A DNA stretch of 64,000 nucleotides. It comes from Saprospiraceae bacterium (GTDB taxonomy: Bacteria; Bacteroidota; Bacteroidia; Chitinophagales; Saprospiraceae). A program made the translations under genes and the position numbers. Under the pieces are notes generated by a model. It was not told the DNA's origin, did no database searches, and saw only the letters and a list, made by a program, of their open reading frames with translations. The stretch lies in the NCBI GenBank assembly GCA_016717145.1, contig JADKGD010000022.1:1-64000 (forward strand), given 5' to 3'. Shown piece after piece: positions 47,253-56,575 of the stretch (its first letter is position 1; each line of letters opens with the position of its first letter).

Positions 47253-47639
47253 ATGAACAGGAATATAATCATTGCTTTTGTACTCATCGCTATAGGAATT
47301 GGTGTTTTTTTTTCAATGTCAAAAGATGTCAGTACTTATGCAAGCTTCAAAGTGGCTGAATCCGGTGAAAGGGTTAAAATAGTAGGCATTCTGTCGAAGG
47401 ATAAAGCTATGGACTACGATCCTCAAAACAAACCTAATTCATTTAGCTTTTTTATGAAAGACAACGATGGTCAGGAAAAAAAAGTTGTCCTCAATAAACC
47501 CAAACCACAGGATTTTGAGATGTCGGAACAGATTGTAGTGACCGGTGAAATGAAAAACGATGTTTTTGAAGCCAGCGAAATTCTGATGAAATGTCCTTCC
47601 AAATATAAAGACGAAGAAATTGCCGTCAAAGGCGAATAA
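47253..47639 (+). CDS. ccmE: Cytochrome c maturation heme chaperone CcmE (CxxxY type)
   Basis: A 128-residue heme chaperone with an N-terminal membrane anchor (about 4-21) and an OB-fold periplasmic domain. In E. coli heme binds the histidine of HDENY. Here the equivalent site reads CPSKY (C114 to Y118), the CxxxY variant known from archaeal and some bacterial CcmE proteins. It holds heme in transit to apocytochrome c. Next gene, ccmF, follows after 14 bp. Confidence 0.92.
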   Translation: MNRNIIIAFVLIAIGIGVFFSMSKDVSTYASFKVAESGERVKIVGILSKDKAMDYDPQNKPNSFSFFMKDNDGQEKKVVLNKPKPQDFEMSEQIVVTGEMKNDVFEASEILMKCPSKYKDEEIAVKGE

Positions 47640-47653
47640 ATCAACAAGACATT

Positions 47654-50458
47654 ATGAATGAATTGAAGTATATAGGTGAACATCTCTGGGTGGGTCAGGC
47701 AGGTCATTTTTTTATTATTCTTGCTTTCGTCTCTGCATTGCTTTCAGGTGTTTCATATTTTTTAGCTACAAAAAATGAAGGCAAAAATCTAAGTGATACC
47801 TGGTCTTTGATGGGAAGGTATGCTTTTTTAGTACATGGCTTGAGTGTCATTGGTCTGATAAGCCTCATATTTTATGCTATGTACAACCATATGTATGAGT
47901 ATTCATATGTGTTTGATCATGTTTCCGAGGAATTGCCCCTAAAATATATTCTATCCGCATTCTGGGAAGGTCAGGAAGGCAGTTTTATGCTCTGGATGTT
48001 CTGGCATGTCATCTTAGGCAGTATTCTCATACGAACTTCAGGCAAACTTGAAGCGCCGGTTTTATTTACGATTGCTATGGCCGAAGCCATTTTGATGAGT
48101 ATGTTGTTAGGCATTCACATCAATATTGGTGACGAAACAATTAAGATCGGTAGTAATCCTACTGTTCTGATCAGACAAATCACTGACGCGCCGATTTTTG
48201 CAAATGCAGACTACCTTAGTCTGATAAAAGGCCGTGGATTGAATCCCTTGCTTCAAAATTATTGGATGACCATACATCCGCCGACATTGTTTTTGGGATT
48301 TGCATCAACGATTGTACCCTTTGCTTTTGCGTTTGCAGGCCTTTGGAAAAATGATCATAAAGAATGGTTAAAACCTGCTTTCGGGTGGAGTTTATTTTCT
48401 GCCGGCATCTTAGGAACGGGCATTTTCATGGGCAGCCTATGGGCTTATGTGGCCCTGTCGTTTGGTGGATATTGGGCATGGGATCCCGTGGAAAACGCAT
48501 CTTTGGTTCCCTGGATAATAATGGTAGCAGGCGTTCATGTGCATATGGTAGCAAAAAATACAGGTTATGCTACAAGATCAGTTTACTTTTTGTATCTGAT
48601 GTCATTTGTAATGATATTATATTCCACTTTTTTGACAAGGAGTGGTATTCTTGGAGACACTTCTGCACATGCATTCACAGAAATGGGGCTTGAATGGCAA
48701 TTGGTATTTTTGGTAGCATTTTTTATGATTTGTGGTCTGGGACTCCTAACGTACCAATACAAAAAAATTCCTAATCCTGAAAAAGAAGAAGCCCTATATT
48801 CCAGAGAATTCTGGATGTTTATTGGTTCGCTGATCCTTCTTTTTAGTGCTGTGTTGATTACGGCTTCTACCTCACTTCCGGTATTTAACAAATTGATGAC
48901 CTATTTTGATGCCGGTTATATAGGTAAAGTTATTAAAGATCCAATACCTCATTACAATAAATATCAATTGTGGATAGCTGTTTTTCTTTCGGTCTTGTCA
49001 TCTGTATCTCTTTTCTTAAGGTACCATGGTACAAATTGGCAGATGAAAAAGAAAGATTTTGCCACTAAAATGGGTATTTCTGCTTTTATTGCGCTCCTAT
49101 TGACTTACCTAAGTACGTTTTGGATTCACCTGTATGCGTGGCAATATGTAACATTGTGTTTTGCGGGATTTTTTGCTGTCATTTCCAATATAATTTATAT
49201 GGCCTCTGTTTTGAAGGGCAATATCAAACTTGCTTATTCAGCCATTGCACATTTGGGCTTTGGTTTGATGGTGATCGGCACTTTGGCCAGTGGCTTGAAT
49301 CAAACCTTCATATCCACAAATCCCTTTGTGTTTAAGGGTTTATTCACGGAAGAAGATCTCGGCAAGTATGTGCAGTTGATCAAAGGGAAGCCTTTATTTT
49401 CACAAGGATATTTTATAACGTATGAATCTGACACCCTGGTGGGAAGGGAAAGACAATACGCCATAAATTTCAAACAGGTGAATGACAGTCTCAAAGTATT
49501 ATCTGAAGTGACCTTACATCCAAATTCTGTTTATTCCAATGACTTTAGCAAGGTTGCAGCGTACAATCCTGACACAAAACACTTCCTTCACAAAGACATT
49601 TTTTCATGCGTAGTAGGCTTACCACCGTCACTTGAAAGTGCTGAAAATGCTAAAAAATTAGAAGACTCTTTAAAATTTGTCACCTATGCTATAGCATTAA
49701 AAGATACGATTAAAATAGGGGATGTTGTCATCAGGGCAGAAAATTTTTCGTTTTCTCCCCAAAATAAAGATTATATAAAAAACCCGCACGATTCAGGAAT
49801 AGGATTGATTTTACAGCTTACAGACCTGAAAAATGATACTACATACACGGTAGAAGCTGCGGTAGGTCTTGACGGTGCCTTGATGTATAATTACCCAGTG
49901 TCAGTAGAAGACCTGGGCTTGCGTATAAAACTGGACGAAAAATTACTTGACAATTTTTTTACCCCTGAAGATCAATTGGTCTATACTGATTATGTACTCA
50001 AAGCGGGATCTGTCATCGACGTCGATGGATTTAAAATAGCCTTGACGGGTTTCGATAAAGAGCCAGTTAACCGAAATTATAAAAAAGAAAAAGGCGACAT
50101 AGCCATTGCCGCTCAAATGTCGGTCTCCCGTGATGGTATTATGGAAACAGCAGAGCCATTATATGTCATTAGAAACAATCAACCTATGAGCGTCAAACAT
50201 TACTCAGGCGTGACCGGATTGCATATCAGGTTTAGCAATATTGACCCTGTAAAAGAAGAATTTTCATTCAAAATTGCGAGGGACAAACGGATAACTTCAG
50301 ATTTGAGTATTTCTGTTGCAAAAGATGTACCGAGGACTGACTATGTGATACTGATGGCATCAGTCTTCCCTGGTATTAATTTGTTCTGGATAGGCGGCAT
50401 ATTGATGATGACAGGCTTATTTATAGCTTCATGGAGTAGATTTGCTTCAAAACATTAA
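47654..50458 (+). CDS. ccmF: Cytochrome c maturation heme lyase CcmF
   Basis: A 934-residue polytopic membrane protein. It carries the WWD-like heme-handling motif GGYWAWDPVENASLVPW, the conserved histidines (for example NYWMTIHPPTLFLGF), and about 14 hydrophobic segments in the first ~560 residues. A large periplasmic domain of ~330 residues and a final membrane helix near the C-terminus follow. It attaches heme to apocytochrome c with CcmH-type partners. It is in an operon with ccmE upstream and a DUF2520 gene 1 bp downstream. Other ccm genes are not in the window. Confidence 0.95.
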   Translation: MNELKYIGEHLWVGQAGHFFIILAFVSALLSGVSYFLATKNEGKNLSDTWSLMGRYAFLVHGLSVIGLISLIFYAMYNHMYEYSYVFDHVSEELPLKYILSAFWEGQEGSFMLWMFWHVILGSILIRTSGKLEAPVLFTIAMAEAILMSMLLGIHINIGDETIKIGSNPTVLIRQITDAPIFANADYLSLIKGRGLNPLLQNYWMTIHPPTLFLGFASTIVPFAFAFAGLWKNDHKEWLKPAFGWSLFSAGILGTGIFMGSLWAYVALSFGGYWAWDPVENASLVPWIIMVAGVHVHMVAKNTGYATRSVYFLYLMSFVMILYSTFLTRSGILGDTSAHAFTEMGLEWQLVFLVAFFMICGLGLLTYQYKKIPNPEKEEALYSREFWMFIGSLILLFSAVLITASTSLPVFNKLMTYFDAGYIGKVIKDPIPHYNKYQLWIAVFLSVLSSVSLFLRYHGTNWQMKKKDFATKMGISAFIALLLTYLSTFWIHLYAWQYVTLCFAGFFAVISNIIYMASVLKGNIKLAYSAIAHLGFGLMVIGTLASGLNQTFISTNPFVFKGLFTEEDLGKYVQLIKGKPLFSQGYFITYESDTLVGRERQYAINFKQVNDSLKVLSEVTLHPNSVYSNDFSKVAAYNPDTKHFLHKDIFSCVVGLPPSLESAENAKKLEDSLKFVTYAIALKDTIKIGDVVIRAENFSFSPQNKDYIKNPHDSGIGLILQLTDLKNDTTYTVEAAVGLDGALMYNYPVSVEDLGLRIKLDEKLLDNFFTPEDQLVYTDYVLKAGSVIDVDGFKIALTGFDKEPVNRNYKKEKGDIAIAAQMSVSRDGIMETAEPLYVIRNNQPMSVKHYSGVTGLHIRFSNIDPVKEEFSFKIARDKRITSDLSISVAKDVPRTDYVILMASVFPGINLFWIGGILMMTGLFIASWSRFASKH

Positions 50459-50459
50459 A

Positions 50460-51245
50460 ATGATCAAAACCATTTCTATCATAGGTTCGGGCAATGTAGC
50501 CTGGCATCTGGCTGAAAGTTTCACCCTTGCAGGCATGGAGATTCTTGAAGTATGTGGCCGAAATGGTAATGACGCGCCGGCATTTGAAGCTTTTGGAGAG
50601 ATCAAATTTATAACGGATATTAGTGATTTTAGTCCACATGCTGACCTTTATTTTGTTTGTCTCAGTGATGATGCCATCGAAAGCGTGCTTGACACACTTC
50701 CCTTTTCGTTGAATAAATATCAGATGCTGGTACACACATCCGGTGCAAGGCCATCTACGATTCTGGCACCATATGCACTTCACTATGGTTCATTCTGGCC
50801 ATTGCAGACCTTGACAAAAGAAGCGCAGATCGTGTCAAATGAAATTCCTATTATGTTTAATGCATCTGATGAGGAAACAGCTTCAGTGTTGGTCATTTTG
50901 GCGGATATGATAAGTGACAGTTTTCTTGAAGTGACGGATGATAAAAAACAAACTATGCATCTGGCAGCTGTCATGCTAAATAATTTTACCAATTTTCTAT
51001 ATACGCTTACCGCTGAATACTGCACTTCCAATGACATCGATTTTTCAAACTTTTTCCCTTTGATCAAAGAAACAGCCCTTAAAATCAGTCAATATCCAAC
51101 CGAAGAAATCCAGACCGGTCCTGCCAGGCGAAATGATATCACCACAATAGAAAAACATTTAAATCAACTGGAAGATCATCCTGAACTGTATAAAATCTAT
51201 TGTGTTTTTACAGAAAGCATCATTAAAAAATACCACAAAAAATGA
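50460..51245 (+). CDS. Rossmann-fold DUF2520 protein
   Basis: A 261-residue oxidoreductase-like protein, started at the ATG at 50460 directly after ccmF; an in-frame ATG at 50442 would overlap ccmF. The N-terminus has the nucleotide-binding SIIGSGNVAWHLAESF. SGARPSTIL and GSFWPLQTLTK are typical of the Rossmann-like/DUF2520 family related to pyrroline-5-carboxylate reductase. A C-terminal helical domain is DUF2520. Substrate is unknown. It overlaps the next gene by 4 bp (ATGA), so it belongs to the ccm transcript. Confidence 0.9.
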   Translation: MIKTISIIGSGNVAWHLAESFTLAGMEILEVCGRNGNDAPAFEAFGEIKFITDISDFSPHADLYFVCLSDDAIESVLDTLPFSLNKYQMLVHTSGARPSTILAPYALHYGSFWPLQTLTKEAQIVSNEIPIMFNASDEETASVLVILADMISDSFLEVTDDKKQTMHLAAVMLNNFTNFLYTLTAEYCTSNDIDFSNFFPLIKETALKISQYPTEEIQTGPARRNDITTIEKHLNQLEDHPELYKIYCVFTESIIKKYHKK

Positions 51246-51520
51246 GAATCATCGGAGAGTTTGATATCGACAATATTAAAATTACGGTTTTTAAGATGAA
51301 TGAACGTATCTCTGTCAAATTTGAAACCAACTTGCTAGAACAGACCTACAAATTCAGGGATGGAAGTGCCATCAATAATATGGAAGATGTACAAAAATTT
51401 TGTTCACCAGCAATGATAAAAAAACTTAATGAATGCTTTGCCGACATGGCAGCTATACGATCGGCATCATTGATGTCTATGTTTGAGGCGGAAGAAGAGA
51501 TGTTTGACGAAATAATATAA
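51242..51520 (+). CDS. Small conserved protein of unknown function
   Basis: A 92-residue acidic cytoplasmic protein. It starts in the ATGA overlap with the DUF2520 gene, so it is the last gene of the ccmE-ccmF-DUF2520 transcript. It opens with FDIDNIKITVFKMN, suggesting a small alpha/beta fold, and ends in an acidic tail (FEAEEEMFDEII). No motif allows a function. The tight coupling makes it a real gene. Confidence 0.75.
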   Translation: MRIIGEFDIDNIKITVFKMNERISVKFETNLLEQTYKFRDGSAINNMEDVQKFCSPAMIKKLNECFADMAAIRSASLMSMFEAEEEMFDEII

Positions 51521-51598
51521 AGTCTTTTAGGTTTCTTTTTCTCATCAAGGTGGTACAGACACGATTTTTTTAAGTCGAGTTTTTACAACCTCTTTAAC

Positions 51599-52246
51599 CT
51601 ACTCCAACAAATTATTTTCTATGGCGATTCTGACCAAACCTACGCTGTTTCTGGCATTGAGTTTGGATAGCAGGCTGCTTCTGTGGGATTCTACGGTTTT
51701 AAGGCTGATATATAGGCTATCCGCTATTTCTTGTGTAGTAAATTCCTGTGCGATAAGTTTTAGTACTTCTTTTTCCCTTCTGGATAATTTAGGAAAAAAA
51801 ACACTGCTTTTGGACGATGACTTACGTTGATTCATCAGACCTTTCATAATGGTCTCCGTCACGTCTTTGGAAAAATAAGACTCCCCTTTTGCTACAGTTC
51901 GGATGGCTATGAGCAATTCTTCTCTACCCGTATTTTTTAGGATGTAACCTTTTGCGCCATGATTTAAGATCTCAGAAACGATACTTTCTTCATTAAACAT
52001 AGAGATGGCAAGTACTTTGATGCTACTGTGATGTGCGTGCAGCTCTTTACAGACTTCTATACCACTCATACCCGGCAGATTCACATCAAGCAAAACAATA
52101 TCCACTTTATTGGTCTTGACAAATTCGATAACAGAGGGGCCATCATAACTTCTACCTACTACAAACATATCCGCCTCAGCCTTTAAGATGGACTCAATAC
52201 CATCCACAAACATAGTGTGATCATCGGCGACTAATATATTTATCAT
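51599..52246 (-). CDS. NarL/LuxR-type response regulator
   Basis: A 215-residue two-component regulator. Receiver domain: INILVADDHTMF (acidic pocket), phospho-acceptor aspartate in VDIVLLDVNLPGMSG, conserved lysine in GYILKN. The C-terminal LuxR helix-turn-helix is LSRREKEVLKLIAQEFTTQEIADSL then KTVESHRSSLLSKL. It binds DNA after phosphorylation. The probable partner kinase lies at 53340-55127, divergent, with a small peptide gene and a snap-back element between. Target genes are not known. Confidence 0.95.
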   Translation of the reverse strand: MINILVADDHTMFVDGIESILKAEADMFVVGRSYDGPSVIEFVKTNKVDIVLLDVNLPGMSGIEVCKELHAHHSSIKVLAISMFNEESIVSEILNHGAKGYILKNTGREELLIAIRTVAKGESYFSKDVTETIMKGLMNQRKSSSKSSVFFPKLSRREKEVLKLIAQEFTTQEIADSLYISLKTVESHRSSLLSKLNARNSVGLVRIAIENNLLE

Positions 52247-52453
52247 AAGTGTAATATTGAATGGTTTGATTACTAATATTTTTCGAATACAAAGTTACAG
52301 TGATTTTCTCTATAAAACCTCGGGTATACCCCCAAAAATAAAAATCGGTGTTTACAATGATGTTTGAAATTCACAATCACCGCACCTTTGTAATGTCAAA
52401 AGTTGATACATACAGATGAACAAAATATTTAATCAATCATAAAAGAAATACAA

Positions 52454-52624
52454 ATGAAGACAGAGATTTTGGATTTCAGAACTTTAATCGCAGTGATGCT
52501 GGTTTGTACCAGCCTCATGGGACAAAGGTTGACAACTTTTCCGGTCAAAAAGTCTGATACCCAAAATCTTAACTTCATTTATTCCCCTCAGCCTGACAAG
52601 CAGGATTGTATCGTTGAGGTTTAA
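52454..52624 (+). CDS. Small secreted peptide between the two-component genes
   Basis: A 56-residue frame (ATG 52454 to TAA 52624) with a charged start, a hydrophobic stretch (LIAVMLVCTSLMG, about 11-23) and then a polar part ending DCIVEV. This is the pattern of a signal peptide plus a ~32-residue mature peptide. It is divergent from the response-regulator gene (207 bp) and lies 5' to the sensor kinase. It may be a target or input of the pair, but that is inference. It is too short to place in a family. Confidence 0.5.
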   Translation: MKTEILDFRTLIAVMLVCTSLMGQRLTTFPVKKSDTQNLNFIYSPQPDKQDCIVEV

Positions 52625-53040
52625 ATTGGAGTCTTGGTTGGGAGTATGTTTTTTGGACATAAAGGTCGTCTGATATACTCCTTTTAAAATAAAAGGGATG
52701 CATTAAAGAATGGGTCGCTGATAAATTTTCTCTTTTTAGGTTTACGGAATGAGCAATAGGAGAGTTGGGCTGGTGTAACTGGACATTTAACGTAAAATTT
52801 ATTGATTCTGATATAGATTTGTTTTAATCAGTATCAATAAACAAAGACAATAATAAACATCTGATGAGATCCGGATTTTAGTAATTGTCACTAGTAATTT
52901 AATTTGTGTTCCTTATAAAAGTTAGTCCAAATACCAACCCAACTCGAATATTGGTCAATTAAAATTCAGATACTTATTTCAGATTTATTTCTGATCATAT
53001 AAAGATGTAAATACTCATTGGGATTTGACTGTTGCATTAA
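52625..53040. other. Intergenic region with inverted repeats
   Basis: About 415 bp without a supportable gene. GGAGTAT (52641-52647) pairs with ATACTCC (52675-52681), which may end the small-peptide transcript. A stronger inverted repeat has arms TTATTGATTCTGAT (52799-52812) and ATCAGTATCAATAA (52827-52840), one mismatch, of unknown role. Confidence 0.55.
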
Positions 53041-53079
53041 AAGAAAAAGCACTCAAAAAGTTGAGCGCTTTTTCTTTTC
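53041..53079. terminator. Hairpin with A and T runs
   Basis: AAAGAAAAAGC-A-CTCAA, AAAAG loop, TTGAG-C-GCTTTTTCTTT. This is the form of a bidirectional rho-independent terminator; the gene it serves is not obvious. Confidence 0.6.
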
Positions 53080-53121
53080 TCATTTTAGGACATATGGTTT
53101 TTTATTTTGTAGTCTTCTTCA

Positions 53122-53312
53122 TTCGCTTAACCCCAGATTACGCATTAGGCTTTGTTACGAAACGGAATTATACAATATAGCTATGAAGCACAAAAATTTT
53201 CACCCGCAATCGTAGTAGAAACTACGGTGAGGACAGAAAAATGAGTACTAAAATAGATATGAAGTATAATTTTGTTGCAGTAAATTCCTTGTGCGTAATC
53301 TGGGTTAAAGGT
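53122..53312. mobile_element. Snap-back (MITE-like) inverted-repeat element
   Basis: A ~190-bp imperfect hairpin centred at 53218: the centre is CGTAGT, AGAA, ACTACG (53211-53226). Left-arm marks TTAACCCC, AGATTACGCA (53135-53144), AATTATAC and CTAT recur in inverted order on the right as CTAT-like, GTATAATT, TGCGTAATCT (53292-53301) and GGGTTAA. Arms are roughly 60-65% alike by eye and mirror each other almost to the base. The outer ends read like terminal inverted repeats of a transposon (TTAACCC(C)AGATTACGCA). No transposase is present. Confidence 0.7.
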
Positions 53313-53322
53313 AATAATTGTG

Positions 53323-53330
53323 TATTTTTG
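53323..53330 (+). promoter_or_regulatory. -7-like element at the edge of the snap-back element
   Basis: TATTTTTG at 53323-53330 fits TAnnTTTG and lies 10 bp before the proposed TTG start of the kinase, giving an almost leaderless transcript. Whether it is used is unknown. Confidence 0.35.
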
Positions 53331-53339
53331 GCCTTCCAT

Positions 53340-55127
53340 TTGTTTAAATTCATCCGCTTGCATATTCTAAAAAATATATTTATTTACTTTTTGTTTACCA
53401 ATGTATTAGCTGGTCAATATAATGCTGATAGTACATATACTTATCAGGAACTCAATAAAATCCTCGAGCAAGCCAGAATAAATAAAGACCAAAAGACTTT
53501 GGCTTCCGTCTATGTCAAACTCGCTGATTATGAAGGAGATGTCCTGTCAGATTTTAAAACTTCATTCAAATACTATAGAAATGCCCTCGAATATTATAAA
53601 GTTACTGGAGATAGTACGGGCGTCCACGAAACAAATCAAGCCATAGCCCGAAGATATTATCAGACAGGTTTTTTTGATGAATCGATCAACATCTTACAAA
53701 ACCTTGTCAGTATTTACAGCAATAAAAATGAGATAAGCAAGCTTGCTGACATTTATTTTGAGATAAACAAAGCCTATAAAGCACGAGGCGACAATGAAAA
53801 ATCTATTGAATATCTGGAAAAAGCCATTTATCTCAACCAACAATTAAATGACACTATCCTACTTACTAATATCCTGATTGACAAAATCCAGTCTTTTGAA
53901 CTCAATTCAGAACTTGATAGTGCCATTGCAACAGCATACCAGGTTTTTAAAATCAGCACGTTCAAAGGAGATAGAGAAATGGTAGCAAAAAGTTTATTCC
54001 ATATTGGTTATATAAATAAGTTAAAAAAAGATTACCCCAAAGCGATAAAATATCTCCACAAAAGTGAGTCGATCCTGCCTTTTCAACCAAACAGTGAGGA
54101 GCGTAAACTAATCTATAAAGAACTTGCAGACGTTTACGCAAAAAAAAGTGAATTTAACACCGGGTATAAATACCTGATGAAGTACACCAAGCTGAATGAT
54201 AGCATTCTGAATAAAAGCAGATTTGCGTCATTTACCAATCTGGCATTAAAATATGGGTCTATCGATAAACAAGCTAGTATTGAGGTTTTAAAAATAGATA
54301 AATTGTCAGCTGATGAAAGAAACAAAGCACAACGTCGTACACTGTATATCCTGGCAGGCGGTCTGCTGCTCGTTTTGGCTTCTATTTATTTTATCATCAA
54401 GTTTTATGACCAAAGGATAAGCACTACAAAAATCATTACAGAACAAAAAGAAGAGATCAATCAGCAACAGATTAGGGAACTTGAAGACAATATTAAAATG
54501 AGCAGTTTAAGGTCTGTAATCGAAGGTCAGGAAATAGAGCGTGAACGTATTGCCAAAGACCTGCATGACAGCCTGGGAGGTCTTCTGAGCACGATAAAAC
54601 TGCAATTTGATCAGGTAAGATCCAAAAAAGAAGACTTAGTAAATCTTAAAGAATACAAACAGGCCCATAAACTGCTTGATCTTGCCGTTGATGAAGTCAG
54701 AACCATCTCAAGAAACTTACAACCAGGCTCGCTTGATAATCTGGGTCTGATCCCTGCCATTAAAGATTTGATCAACAGATTGGAAGGAGATTCATATCCG
54801 GATATTGATTTTCAGTATTATGAGATGCCTGAGAAGATAGACAAAATGATTTCTCTTTCGGTGTACAGAATCATTCAGGAATTAATTGCCAACTCCCTCA
54901 AACATGCCAAAGCGACCGAAATTCTTATCCAGATAAATACCGAAGACACAGAACTCGTCATTCAATATGAAGATGATGGTATCGGTTTTGACCAAAACAA
55001 TCTTAAAAGAAAAGGTATGGGGCTTGAAAATATTAAATCAAGAATCAATTATCTGCATGGAACCATCGTCATTGATTCAAGAAATGGCGAAGGCATGTCA
55101 GTCCTTATCCGGGTCAAATATCAATAA
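53340..55127 (+). CDS. TPR-containing sensor histidine kinase (HisKA_3 type)
   Basis: An in-frame ATG at 53241 exists, but its first 33 codons lie in the inverted-repeat element. I prefer the TTG at 53340, which puts the signal segment (KNIFIYFLFTNVLAGQ) at the N-terminus, giving 595 residues. Periplasmic TPR units follow (for example KSIEYLEKAIYLNQQ), then a membrane helix (RRTLYILAGGLLLVLASIYF) and a coiled coil. The NarX-type dimerisation box is ERERIAKDLHDSLGGLLSTI with the phospho-histidine, and the ATPase has N-box ELIANSLKHAK, DDGIGFD and GMGLENI. The partner is probably the LuxR-type regulator at 51599-52246. Confidence 0.9.
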   Translation: MFKFIRLHILKNIFIYFLFTNVLAGQYNADSTYTYQELNKILEQARINKDQKTLASVYVKLADYEGDVLSDFKTSFKYYRNALEYYKVTGDSTGVHETNQAIARRYYQTGFFDESINILQNLVSIYSNKNEISKLADIYFEINKAYKARGDNEKSIEYLEKAIYLNQQLNDTILLTNILIDKIQSFELNSELDSAIATAYQVFKISTFKGDREMVAKSLFHIGYINKLKKDYPKAIKYLHKSESILPFQPNSEERKLIYKELADVYAKKSEFNTGYKYLMKYTKLNDSILNKSRFASFTNLALKYGSIDKQASIEVLKIDKLSADERNKAQRRTLYILAGGLLLVLASIYFIIKFYDQRISTTKIITEQKEEINQQQIRELEDNIKMSSLRSVIEGQEIERERIAKDLHDSLGGLLSTIKLQFDQVRSKKEDLVNLKEYKQAHKLLDLAVDEVRTISRNLQPGSLDNLGLIPAIKDLINRLEGDSYPDIDFQYYEMPEKIDKMISLSVYRIIQELIANSLKHAKATEILIQINTEDTELVIQYEDDGIGFDQNNLKRKGMGLENIKSRINYLHGTIVIDSRNGEGMSVLIRVKYQ

Positions 55128-55139
55128 ATTCAGATCCTA

Positions 55140-56069
55140 ATGACGTCATTTCATATTAAGGATTTGCAACTGCCAAGTCCAATAGAACATATATCTTCTG
55201 CCCTTATCGACCAAAAAAATATCAAACTTATGGTAAAAAGGGATGATATGATCCATCCCTGGTTATCAGGCAATAAATGGCGTAAACTAAAATATAACCT
55301 GAATTATGCCATGTCAAATGATATTTCAACTATCGTCACATTTGGAGGCGCATTTTCAAATCATTTATACGCTACTGCAGGAGCCTGTGCCTTGCTAAAC
55401 GTTAAAAGTGTAGGCATCGTACGTGGTGAAATCGATTTTAATAACCCTACTATACAATTTTGTAAAGACAGAGGTATGACACTTTTTCCACTATCAAGGT
55501 CATCATACAGAGAAAAAGTATTGTCAACCGAAGTCAAAAACATCCTTGCAGCCTATTCTGATGCCCTGGTAATACCCGAAGGGGGAGCCAATGAACTTGC
55601 CATGCAAGGTGTGGCAGAAATATGGGATGAGCTAAAACTTCAACTTCCGGCGATGCCAGACTATATTGTTTTGCCGGTTGGAACAGGAACAACTACAGCA
55701 GGACTGCTTGGGTCAAATATGTTTCATACGTCAATCATTGCAATATCCGTATTAAAAACGGGCCATCTAGAAGGCGAAATTAATCATCTGGCAAAAAATA
55801 AAAACTCAAATAAGCTATTCCTATCCAATGATTACCATTTCGGTGGCTATGCCAAATGGACCGAATTATTACTTAAGGATATCGACCTGCTTGAGCAAGA
55901 TTTGTTTATCCCCATGGATCATGTGTACAATGGTAAAGCATTCCTTGGTATGACAGACCTCATCAATAAAGATTATTTTAAGCCCGGAAGTAGCATATTG
56001 TATTTGCACACAGGTGGCTTACAAGGTAAAAAAGGACTGGAATATCTAAGAACCATAAATTGTACTTAA
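55140..56069 (+). CDS. PLP-dependent 1-aminocyclopropane-1-carboxylate deaminase / D-cysteine desulfhydrase
   Basis: A 309-residue fold-type II PLP enzyme. The Schiff-base lysine is in SGNKWRKLKYNL, the serine/asparagine site is in FGGAFSNHLYATA, and the phosphate-binding glycine loop is PVGTGTTTAGLLG. Members deaminate ACC or desulfurate D-cysteine; the residues that separate these activities cannot be judged here. It is cytoplasmic. It lies 12 bp after the kinase gene and may be read through from it. No other sulfur genes are near. Confidence 0.9.
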   Translation: MTSFHIKDLQLPSPIEHISSALIDQKNIKLMVKRDDMIHPWLSGNKWRKLKYNLNYAMSNDISTIVTFGGAFSNHLYATAGACALLNVKSVGIVRGEIDFNNPTIQFCKDRGMTLFPLSRSSYREKVLSTEVKNILAAYSDALVIPEGGANELAMQGVAEIWDELKLQLPAMPDYIVLPVGTGTTTAGLLGSNMFHTSIIAISVLKTGHLEGEINHLAKNKNSNKLFLSNDYHFGGYAKWTELLLKDIDLLEQDLFIPMDHVYNGKAFLGMTDLINKDYFKPGSSILYLHTGGLQGKKGLEYLRTINCT

Positions 56070-56158
56070 GTTCGATCTTTAATAGCGGAATGGCACTTTT
56101 TAATATTAGAAATGACTAATTAGGGTTTGCTAACTATACCTGATATAGCATCCATAGT

Positions 56159-56542
56159 TTATTGAATAGTGATTTCATAGTCAACTTTTAAAATTTCAGG
56201 AAAGTTTTTATCCCATCGTTGTGTTTCATAAAATCGAACCTTTGCTATTCCTTTATTGATGGCGGTAATTTTGAAATGTTTTAACATTGAATCTCCTGCA
56301 TTTTTTGGAGTTTCATCATTCTTTTGAATCGTTGAAATTGAAATCAAATTATCCGGTTCCACTTTGTAAAGAAGACTTAGACCTGAAGTACCTCTTTCTT
56401 CAAGATTGATTTCAAAGCTCTCACCAATTTTTAATTTTTTTTTCATTGTCTTATGGGTTTTAATATTTTGATAAGCATTATGTGGGGAAGGAGTACAATG
56501 AATAGTACATAATGTGAGTATAAAAATAAGTATGTTTTTCAT
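56159..56542 (-). CDS. Chagasin-like (I42) cysteine-protease inhibitor lipoprotein
   Basis: A 127-residue lipoprotein (lipobox TIHC, Cys16). The mature part matches the I42 (chagasin) layout: LKIGESFEINLEERGTSGLSL, in place of the GNPTTGY loop, and a closing strand with ETQRWDKNFPEILKVDYEI in place of the RPW loop. These are two of the loops that fill the active cleft of papain-type enzymes. It lies directly downstream of a papain-like peptidase gene on the same strand, separated by a strong hairpin, so it probably protects the cell from that enzyme. Confidence 0.7.
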   Translation of the reverse strand: MKNILIFILTLCTIHCTPSPHNAYQNIKTHKTMKKKLKIGESFEINLEERGTSGLSLLYKVEPDNLISISTIQKNDETPKNAGDSMLKHFKITAINKGIAKVRFYETQRWDKNFPEILKVDYEITIQ

Positions 56543-56575
56543 TATTATTCATCTTTTTAATCTAAGAAATGATAA

